From positions 26,673,441-26,737,440 of the forward strand of contig JACBWW010000008.1 in assembly GCA_020086605.1 (NCBI GenBank): a stretch of DNA of 64,000 bases, read 5' to 3'. Every line of letters starts with the position of its first letter. The first letter of the stretch is position 1. Below the pieces are notes generated by a model. That model had not been told where the DNA came from, did not search any database, and was given only the letters and a program-made list of their open reading frames with translations. This document shows positions 25,279 through 37,200 of this stretch, one piece after another. This stretch comes from Lanius collurio. Its lineage: Eukaryota > Chordata > Aves > Passeriformes > Laniidae. The translations under genes and the position numbers were made by a program.

Positions 25279-28200
25279 CTAGAAACAACCAAGAGGCAAA
25301 GGGATTAACAGTTTTTCAAAATTCTGCCAATTACTTGGAGGGTAGATTTTCTCTGTCAGGCTCCTTGTACTCTAATGGATCCCAGATGGTTTTAAGGTCA
25401 ATGCCAGACCACCAACTCACATGAAAGGACTAATGTGCTGCTTCCAATCATGTACTTCAGGATGAGTTTCTAATTTTTCCCTTTATTACTCTCTCTGAAA
25501 GAGGCTTCACTCTCTCTGAAAGAGGCTTCTCTTATGCATGCATGCCTAGTTCAGAAGTGCAACACAGCTGAATGCAGTGAAAATGTATTTCTTTTATTGA
25601 AGTAGAAGCAAGAGCATAAATTATGGGGAGGATGGAAAATCACTTAAAAATGTGACTGATAACGGACAACAAACTTCGTATCTATCTCCACACTGCTGAC
25701 CAGAAGACAGCAAAAACCTTTTTCAAAAGTATCAGTAATGCCTAGAGTCACAGTGTCTCCTTTCAGGGACAGCTATACAAGCCACGAATGCCTATGATGT
25801 AAGCAGGAGTTCTCTGCAGTGGAGACTCTAGGAACAAATTGACCTAAAACACTGATTACAACTCTCTGCCTCGCTCACAGAATGATCAAATCCGGTAACA
25901 AAAGGGTCAGCCAGTACAAGTTAACAAATACATTACCCAGAATAAAGTTATACTGTGCAAGCTGAGCATTTCTGATCTTCTTGTTCAGTGTGCACCCAGG
26001 ATCTACATCTGCATCTGCCAAAAATCCAGCATCATGAAAGTGCTGCCTGACCTAAGGAAAAAAGTATTTAAACTGTCACTACAGGATATTCATGACACTG
26101 AACTATTCATGAGTTGTCGATTTAAACCATTTCAGATTATCTTAACCCTAAAACAAAGGCACTGTCATGGGTTCAGACTTTGGAGATGAGCCCAGTTCAA
26201 GAAATTAAAATACATCTGCTATCATGCAACTACATACACACCAAGTAAGTAAGTAGTGATATGAGCATCTAATGTTTGGCCTGAGTAGTGATTTTAGTTT
26301 AATATTGTAAAAACCAACAGGATGGTGGACCTTACTGATTAAAAGAGATTTTTTTTTTTAATTTTGCAGACTACTTTATTTATATAGAATGTGCTTGAAA
26401 CAACTACAGATATAGGTGTTCTGGATGCTAAATACACAAAGACTAATTTTTATGTCTCTTACTGCTCTGAAAGATGCACATGGTCATGGGAGACTATAAG
26501 GTGAAGGGTAGGACAGATTTGAGAGAGAGAAAACCTAAGTTTTTCAAAAATAAGTCTCACAAAGATCAACGTTTGCTATTCACATATCCAAAATCTAACT
26601 CAGGTTATCTTTAAGACAGATCTACAACTTCAGCAGCTAATTGTTGCTGTGATATAAAAAGGACTCAATGTAATATGCAAAGACTTGGAATACTTCTCTG
26701 AGATAGACACTATTAATCATTAATAACCAAGTATTTCAGCTCAATACAATATATTGAAAATGAAGCCCTGAAACCATATACATCACCTTTTGAGCATACT
26801 CATCACATGCTGGTCCCACTGGTACCACCATTACTTGCTGTGGGGACAGCCAGAATGGCCTTCAATAAACAAACAAAACAAGTTAATACAGTTTTTCAGT
26901 ATGAAAAATACAATTTACAGAGAGGAATAAAATCCACACAAGAGACTCTTAAAGCCAGCTGCATAGATTGGGTTCAGAGGTGATGAGAGCCCTATATTCA
27001 TCACAGTTATTTCCCCAAAAGAACTGAGTGTCTAAAAAGATTGCAGCATGGGCAGGAGCACTTGCTAAATGGAAGACTGATGTTGTGTTTTACAACAGAC
27101 AACAAAGCCTAACTGACTGAGCTCATTACTAACTAAGCACAGGAAAACATTTCCCTTTGAGTCTTGTCATAGTAAGAGGGGTCACTCCCACTGGGTATTA
27201 ACATAGGTAAAGTAGATCACCTACACAAATGACTCTTTACTAGACAGTCCTGCTGCAAAAGCAGTTGGGATGCACATGCCTTGGGCAGACTAGCTGTATG
27301 CTGCACCTGCATGAGCAGTATCATGTAGAATCTACCAGATCTTGAATCAATTCATATCTAAGGAAGGTGGTTCAGAAGAAATTGCACTGTGGTATTCCTA
27401 GGCATGTCACCCTAGCAAGTAGAACAAACAGACCCTCCTGACTCTCCAGTACTTGGGGCTAATTTCTTGCCTACATAAAGAGTTTCTTGAACTGGAATAA
27501 TAACTTTCCAACATTACCATTTGCCTCCATAGTTCTCAGTTAGAATGGCAATCATTCTCTCCACAGATCCCAAGATAGCCCGGTGAATAATAACTGGTCT
27601 CGTCTTGTCATTGCCATCATGGCTGTAAAGAAATGCTTTGGTAAGGTTTTTTTTTCTTGATGCAGTCTTATGCCTGTTAAGTGCCACTGAAGTTAGACTA
27701 GAAAGAAATTAGAATCACCAGCCTTGTGCTTACCTGACAAAGGTGAGGTTAAATCTGACTGGTAACTGGAAGTCGAGCTGAATCGTAGCACATTGGTGGT
27801 AGCGGCCAATGGCATCCTTGATCTGAATGTCAATCTGAAAAACAAAAAGACATGAACTTTTACTACAGTTAAGAGACAAGCATTCCCTTCTGAAAGCAAA
27901 TTCATCGTTTTAAGATGGAAGGTTTCACTCAGATGAAATGCAGAGGAACTATGTAGTCTTAAACACCATAGTTCTACTTCAGCCTTTATTAGGGTTTAAG
28001 TGATTTGCAGGTTCTGATGCTAAAACTGTTAGAGCTAAAACAGGGTGAGGAACTACAGAGATAACATGAGGGGGAACTACATTTCATGTCCCAGACTGTA
28101 ATATGTGAGTTTCAGTCTGGGACTTTCATGGGCCTTCTCACTAAGTGAGTACAGCAGAACACAAATGCAGAGCTGTACATGCCTCCCCAAAAATGAGATT

Positions 28201-31200
28201 TCTTCAGCCTCAAACTGGCAAACTTACACTTTTTTTTTATACAGTATTTGAACCTTATGTTACAAATTCAGAGTGACCCGAGACAATAACCTGTTAAACA
28301 GTCCACTCTACCAGCAGGAACTCATAATAATCAGTAACTCTTGTTTTGACCTATGAGTCAAGCCTGTTGTTTCTTTTGCAACTAACACTTAAATCCTGAG
28401 TACACTTATGATACAAATTAGGCAGAAAAGACTTATTGAAAACAGTAGTCTTCTAGTGTCCTGACCCTACTTACTTATCACATTGCTCATAATTTTACCA
28501 GTATATACCAGGCTATATGTTAAGGCTGTATCCTTATTTTAATTTCTGTATTAAACAAACAGATCAGTGTTTTAACAACTCAAGATCTAAATGTCTTTCA
28601 ATATTGCATCCAGAATTCAATTTATCAGAATTCAGCTACTCGCCAAAGAGGTTATAATAAAAAAGAAAATTTACAACCTAATTTACTTTCAAATACAGAC
28701 TATGAGGAGCAAGTGTAAGGTTAATTAATGTTAACAAAGGCTCTTGTGTATTTGTCTTCTTTCAATCAAATGAGGAAATTATTAAATCTTAGCTGCTATA
28801 TCACATCTTACCCACAAGAAATAAACAGAAACTGATTAAATTAGCATACAAATAGAGAAATCAGAGCCAGCTTACTAGATGAGAACACAAACACAGATGT
28901 AGTGTAGGCATGTTAAGGAAAGATTTAAAACCAAATTTAAACGCTCTGTGTCCTTATGTGCAAAGATATTAATGGATTTTCTAAAAAGTCCTACTTAATC
29001 TGGCCAAACTGAGGAGACTGTTCTTAAGAAACCCAACAACTTCACATGATCAATGCATGAGTATTTTTAAACTACCAAAACCCCCCAGTAACTCAATGCA
29101 GCTTCAAAACTGTGCAGTTAAAGGAATAAAAATTTGTTTAACCAGAAAGTTTACTTTTGATTTTCTCTTGACTTAGGATTCACCTATTGCTGAAAGGATT
29201 ATTTCTAATGCAGAAGTTGCTCTGCTAAAACAGATCTTACAGTGCCACCTTGTGTTTATGTCACCCACCAAACCAGACAACTGTTTAAGCAGTAGACGAA
29301 TATTTTATTCATGTTTAACTAATTAAATGAGTGTTAAAGCTATGTGAAAAGCAGGATCACCAATGATTATTTTTCTCTCAAGTATGTTAGTGTTGATGTA
29401 TCTGGAAAAACAGAAAATTTCAGTCAGAGAGCATCTTAAAATGGGATAATAAAAAAAATCTCTTCTTCCTCATCCCAGCCTTTTACCTTATCCAAACAGA
29501 ATTAAAGACAAATCCAGCTAGGGGCTAGCAACACACTAACCTTAGGTCCATAGAAAGCTCCATCACCAGGGTTTAACTCCCACTTCTCACCAAAGGCATT
29601 GAGGCTGTTTTCGAGTTGCTGGAGATAGAGGACACATGGACTCAGTGTTTCTTTTCATGTTACAGTATCAGGTCAGACTGCTACTACAAATAGGTGACAC
29701 CATCAAATTCTCACTACTTCTCAGGTACTGCTGAAACACATTTACTTTCTGAAAAAGGGAAGTTTTGGAAAAGTACCAACTAAAAATAATATATTAATTT
29801 TGTTCAAATTTAAACACACAAAATTAATGCACTCATTTTGGAAGAGGCTAAACAAGCATTAGCTAAGATGCAAGAACTTTTTATACTAGATTCAAGGTTT
29901 CTAGTTAACATTGTGATGAAATCCACCCCAGTACACCAAAAGTCTATTCCTGCCCTATCTTCTCCCCAGCACTGCACCTGCAGGGGCCAACCCCATCCCT
30001 TTCAGCCTCACTTCTGGGAGCTTTAAGTCTTATTATAGGGGCTGCCAGAATTGGTTCTGTTCCTCCTTTGTAATTATCAAAAAAGACAAGGCAAGAGTTA
30101 ATTTGATTTTGACAGAGACTGTCTCTGCACTGAGAGCAAACTATTTACAGCAACCAGACTGAACTGAAGGCAGTTACTGAAGTTATATTGCTCATGCCCA
30201 GCCCAGCTCACTGTACCTACCAGAAGGCAGTACATTCTTAGAGAAGATGCAGCCTTACAATTCACCGGAAAGTTCATAAAACTATCATTTTACCTTTTCA
30301 GCTTGATTCCACACTTCAATATCCCCCAGGTACTTTTCAGGACGAGTAGAGAGATTCAGTTTAAACGAAAATCCAAAGACATCATACACGGTACGCAAGA
30401 ACTCCAGACAGCTCTTTATCTCCTCTTCAATCTTGATGATAACAGAAATTATGTCTCAAATATGGAAATTTCAGTTAACCTGATTTCAATACCCAGTTTC
30501 ACTCAGCAGTAGCCCCTACCTGCTCCATAGTACAGAAAATGTGAGCATCATCCTGCTGGAACCGGCGCACTCGGGTGAGTCCTGTGAGAGCTCCTGACAG
30601 CTCATTGCGATGCAGGACACCAAAATCCGCCAAGCGCAACGGCAGCTCGCGCCACGACCTCGGGCGATGGTCAAACATAAGGCTGAAGGAAAAGTTTATT
30701 ACTTTAAGCTCATTGAGAACCAAAATTCTGCAAAGAACAGCCAGGGAGAAGCAGCCAGTGATGACACACATGCCCATGAGGCCATTGGTGTAATCTGGAT
30801 AGAGCCAGCAGTCTTATCTGGTTTTGTCAGGAAAACAATTTCCTTTCATAGCTGGTAGGCTTTCTCCTCCTCACAGAGAGGAGACAAAACAGCTCCTAAA
30901 ACAGAGCATTAAGAGCTGAATGCCTGAACTGCCACAAAATTGCCAACGTCCCAGAAATGATGGGGTCACTCTAATGACAGTAGAATCACATGACATTTCT
31001 CAGTGTCTCAAGTGAAGAGAGCATGTGGATAGGAAGACATATAATTGCATAATTCCTGAGAGAATGAGTAACTGAAGGTAATCATCTTTACAATTACACA
31101 GGCAAAGGAAGCACAGTAAGTTTAGTTTGGGTTTGTTTTTTTTTTTCAATCAGCACAACCTCTGGTAAACTGAATATTCTATGTATTTACCAGTGTCCTG

Positions 31201-34200
31201 GACAGTTCATAGGCTTCAGAGCAAAGATTTCTTTCTCCACTTCAAAGGAAAACATGTTCTCACTGTAATGCTGCCAGTGCCCTGAAGTCATCCAGAGTTT
31301 GCTGTTGAAAACATTTGGAGTGACAACCTCCTGGAATCCACGTTTTCGATATTCACTCTAGAACAGACACAATACTTAAAATTAGTAATAAAGAAAGCGA
31401 AAGTAATCATAGACTTTAATCTGCAGCCATAAAAATACAAAAATGCTGCCATACAGGAAGTCCCATAACTTAGGAAGGGAAGGGGGAAAGGAAGACAAAA
31501 CTTCAAGTTGGGCATGCCAGGATACATCCCTTCCACCACCTTTCCTCCAAACAAGTTCTCTGTAGTAAGCAAGAACACGTTTCCTCCCTGCAAGCAATGC
31601 AGCAGTCTCTAATTACTCAATGACCCTAGATATACTACATTGCAGCCCAAATATACAACAATAACACAGACTTCAAATATTACAGCAAGAAGATCAGAAT
31701 TTTTTTCCTACATATACTTTCAAAACAAACAGGTCTGCAAAACCAACTTAAGTAAGTTTATTAAACCAAATCAATATGCATCAATGAACAGCAGTAGTAT
31801 GAGCTTAGCTCTACTATCAGATGTCAAAGAATTCCTATTACAAAGCACCTTTATCACAGCTTAAACTGCAGGTATAAACTATTGATAAAACATAACTTTG
31901 CAGAGACTGGGACAAGACCAATTCAAAGAAACCAGGTTTCTTTAGTTCCAAGGCTTACACAACTAAAAGGTAACTTGAAATGAAGGGCTATTAATACTGT
32001 TAAATGTAGCATACTGTTGTGTATTTTTTTTAATTATGCAATTTCTTCTACAGATTTCCAAAAGATTTTACTTACCCTTATGAACTCAATTAATGTGTTA
32101 TAAATGTAAGCTCCTTTTGGCAAGAAAAAACAGCTACCAGGGCTGAGCTCATGGAAGAAAAACAGTTCTTGGTCCTGCAGGAAAATAATACTTGAAAAAC
32201 TTAGTATTTGCACCCTACGTTTCTGACTTAACAGTCACAAATTAATTGCTACTGACTGGGCATCACTAATTAAGTTTCAAAAAGAATAACATGGGAAAAA
32301 AGCACTATCCAATACATCAGATGCATTTCACTAGTATTTTTATGGCTGTCAGTAGTTACAGGGCAGGCAACTGCTCAGTTTCCTGTTTCACTCATTACTG
32401 ATGCTCCAAAACTTTATTTAACTCCCAGTTGTGCCTCCACAGCTCCCTCTGCACATTGATAAGTAAAAGTTTAGTTCTGCTTCTGCAGCTCTCTCATTAT
32501 CTGCACCTGAACTGAATGTGTGAACTACAGCTGGTTAATGTTGTTACAAACTGTGCACACACGTGGTGTCTGCAAATGTGGAATTCTTCAGTATTTTGTC
32601 ATCATGTACTAGCAGCAGACATTTTAACCCTATTCAGAACTATCAGTTGTCTGACAGAGCTTTCCATTGCAAAAAACAAACCCAAAAACCATCCAACCAA
32701 AAAACACAGCTATATATTGCAGACTCTGAAATCATGCAGAAGAGCTGTGTGAACAGGCTGCAGCAAACTCTGCAGGGATGAGCATTGCCTGAGGAATGGA
32801 GCACGCATGGGTTACAGACTGAAATGTTTATATTCAGTTCTGATCGATGTGTGGAATAAGCATGTCATTGTGTTTAAAATATTAAAAAGTAACTTATTTT
32901 AGGACTTGGATGCTCAAAAGAAAAGTAGGTGACTTCCCAACTCACTGAAAATAAAATTCACATCTTGGTTGTGGCAGCAAGTACAGGCTGACTTCAAGAT
33001 GCTTCAAATTAAGGGGTTATATCCACATAATACTTTTGAAATACAGCACTAGAAAAGCTGTCTCACCCGCCCAATTTTTCTGTGATCTCTGCTTTTAGCC
33101 TCCTCCTGGAATTTTTCCCACTCCTTCAGCATTTTTGTATCTGGAAATGAAATTCCATAGATCCGCTGGAGGGATTCCATATCGGCCTTGCCTTCCCAAT
33201 AGGTGGAAGAATTCTGCATGCAAAAAAGAAATTAAGCAAGGGAGAAGCCTCCACATTTTACTATGACTGCCTGCTATAAAAGAGCATGTAATTATTAATA
33301 AATTGTTAATGTGGAACAACTAAGGCAAAAGGAGAATTTTAATGTGAAATTCAGTGCACTGATTAGAAAAATCCTTAAAGGTAAATACAGTAAATAGAAA
33401 TGGTTTCAAGCTCTTGCCTTTTTTAAAAGCCTATCTGCTTTGTAGCTGTCCTATTCCAATTGTTTATTCACAAATAGCTATAATCATCAGCTGAGCAAAA
33501 ACTATGAACTCCAGTTGATATAGTTCAGCCAAACCTTAAGCCAAACTTACACTCCTGTGCTGAAGTACAGGCCCTGGACACCTAGTTGGGCTTCACAGCA
33601 TGTGAACATCACTCTAGCACACAACCCTTTCACAATTTTTAACACTGAGTTTTTGGCCAGGTAACCCATTTCAGAGTACATTCCTGGTTAAGCCCAAAGA
33701 CAGCAACACATTTGAAGTGCTGCAGTGAAAACATTTGTCTAAGACAGTTCCAGCACTTACCTTATGAATTTTTATGGTCTTTATCTTGCCAGTGTGCCTG
33801 ACATGAGGCCCTCTGCATAAATCTATCAGGGGACCACACCTAAGAAAAGGAAAGCATTTATTTGGTATATTTAATCCTAGAACCATAAATCCAGTAATAT
33901 TATGCATAATTACCTGTATACTGTAGTAGTTGGGGTATTGACCTTCTCATTCAGGATGCGACACTTGAATTTATTATACTGAGAAGAAAAGCAGCACACA
34001 TACTTGTTAATTCTTTGTTAAGAAAGAAAAGTGGCCAACAATTTAAATTATTTGCAAACCTGATGCTATGCTGCATCAAAACAGGCCTGTAAAAGAGACA
34101 GATAGGAGGACAGACCAATAGTGAAGCAAGCTGCCCAGAGAGCAGGCTGTGTGCAGTCTCTGTCCTCGGAGGTTTTGAAGGCCCAACTGGACAAACCCCA

Positions 34201-37200
34201 AGAAACCTGGTCTGATTTCAATGTTGATCCCATATCCTGTGTATGAGACTGGACTGCAGACCTACAGAGGCACCTTACAAGCAGAATGATGCTATGATTC
34301 TCCTTATGTCCTAACTGTGAAAACTCATTAATGTCTACCTAAGGAATGTCAAAAAATTATTTGCAGCTAGATACTAGAGAGAAAGGGTCAGCTTTTACTG
34401 TTGTTTGGAATTTTTTAGAAGTCCTCATTCTAAATAATGTTTTATGAAGCTATCTGAATGCAGTAGCAACATATGCAGTTACAGTATCGCCACACACAAG
34501 ATAATACAGAGTAACTGCACACACATTATATATTGCAAATTTACATTTCTGGGAAGTAAATAAAGAATGTGGCTTCTCAGTATTTAGTTAGTTCACTCCA
34601 GGGAAGAATGAGAATTCTCACAGTTTTAGAAAACCAGAATGCATATTTCCAAGAACTTAAGAATTACTTTTTTTTTTTTTTGTTAAGTATCATAAATGAG
34701 CTTCTAAGAACATAGCACCCTAAAAAGTTAATTTGATACACTTTCTTCTACCACTAATAAAACATGCAGTGAAGTTACAAGTACTTGAAAGACTAATTGC
34801 ACAAGGCTAGAAACAACCTTCCAAAACAGCATACCTTAAACATTTCAAGCAGTGTTTCCTTCTTAACTTCCAGTCTTTCAAAGGCTTGTTTTTCCTTCAT
34901 TATCTTTTTGCATAATGTTTCCAAGGCAGAGAAGTCATTACTTGATACACCTCTAAAATAAACACACAGAGGAGAGTGAGTAATATTCGCTTCCAACTGC
35001 AATTTGTGATCCAGGTGCAATGCACTAACTTGCAGTTGGGACTCCCTGCAAAAAAACAAGCCATCTGCAGCAGTACATGTGACTTTGTTCTAGTAACAAG
35101 CACAGAGCAGAAATTTTGTTGTGACTTCCCCCCCCCAGCACCTAAAAAAAAAGAAAAATACAAAACCTACCCTTCCTCAAGAAACATGTCATAATAAAAT
35201 CCATTTTCTATTGGTGGGCCATAGCACAAACAGCCACCATAGATTCGTTCCATAGCTTCACCCATTATGTGAGCACTTGAGTGCCAATAGACCTGACAGA
35301 AGTAAAAAAAGAAGGGATCAGTCTGAACACACAATGCATTTCCACTTGCTTTATTTAAAACCTTTTCTGAAACACTTGCATTTAAGGACACTTGATGCAG
35401 GTCCCACATTAGAGCACTGTGCAGAACAGACACAACCTGCTCAGCAGCACTCTCATCCTCAGAACCAATGCTTCCAAAAAGCAGCACCTCCACTGGAAAA
35501 CTGTTTATATTCAGGTAGCAAACAATTCATACTTTAAACTACTGCTGATTTATGCAATTTTTGTCAGGAAACTAATTCAGACACCTTTTTTTCTATGAAC
35601 TTTAATCAATCAATCAGATCTCCATAAAGACCAAAACATGCGATTTCAACATAAGGCTGTGGTTCTAATCCAGAGATCTTATACATGGGACACTCCATCT
35701 TGTGGAACACCTGAGGTTTTGACAAAAAACAAATCTCTTAAGACTTAGTCTGTCTTGCTTAGAACAGATTGAAATTGTAAATTGGGAACTCTTATTTAGA
35801 CAATATGAAAACCCCAGGTTTGAATGCAAGGCTTCTGTGATGAGTTTGACAGATAGCTTCTTGTACCAACTGATTTTTTTCTAAAGACAGTATTCACAAA
35901 TTTACTGGCTGTCCACATTTTTGTTTTGGCTACTCAATCAGATAAAAGTAGGTACTTTTGCATTCACGAATTGCATACACAAAGAAAAAGAGTAGCCTAT
36001 TCAACACTTTCATGATTCTACATAGAAAGTATTTTTGTACTCAGTTTTGTTCCCAAAACCAGTACTGAAGATATCAGTTCAAATGACCTACTTTAAATTA
36101 ACGTGAAAATACCAAGTTTTAACAAGAACTACAACAACTGCAAGCAGATGTGGCTAAAAGTACACAGCAGAATGTGCATTATCTGTGGTACCACAACCCC
36201 TCTGCTACTGAACTATGAGGAAATGCAGATGTACCTTCATCTTCTTAACACAGTAAATATTCAAAAACTGGAAGAGGCCGAGTTAAATGTAAACCTGAAA
36301 GGAAAAACGTTTTGGTAAAAGATACTCACTGCTTGAGCCTCTTCATCTTCAAACTTAAGCAGCTCCAAGGAACAATCCTCCTCCAAAGGACGGTCTAGAT
36401 CCCAAACCACCTTGTTCACTTTAGCAATAACTGTGTTGTCAGCTAATCCCTGACTACAGAACAAATAGAGAAATGCAATTATAAGTAAGTATATTGTATT
36501 TTTAAATCAGCAAGCAGAAGTTCCCCAAATTTGCCCTCCGGTTTTGTGTAAGAAAGAATTCAGGAGTGCTCAGAATGGATATAAGGTCATAACTAAATTC
36601 CAAATAAATGAGCAATTTAGCCAGCCCTGAACATTCATGAAAAATCCTACTTATATTTTAGGGATATGGAAAGAAAACTGCGCTATATACTTAACCTTCA
36701 CACATAGTTGACTTAGAGGCAGAAACCTCAAAGTACAAACCTGACTTCACAATCCTACTGCAGTGTAAGACAAAACTTCTCTCTTAAAAGTTATCAAATA
36801 CCATTTTTGATGCAGTAGCTTTACTGCTTGTATCCACTAGGCAAAATATCCTTTTCTTGATCCCAAATCACAAAAGTAAAGAAGGTTCCAATTACATGGT
36901 ACCTTATTATCATGGAGACAAAAAAAAAAGGAGGCATTTCACCTTTGGAATCACCCAATCTTTGCAATTTAAATGTCAGAGTGTATCACTCAAAAATACT
37001 CCACAGCAGGTGTAAGTAAGCTGGACACGTGCAATGCCCTTTTTAATAGGTATCTCCCATACAAATAAAAGTGAAGAATACTCATAGTGTTAAGTCTCTC
37101 TGTAATCAATTGAAACATCATCTGGCAGTCATCTTCCTCAGGTCAATGCAAACTGGTTTGCAGTGGTAACATTCCATAGGATAATTTATTAGCAAATCAG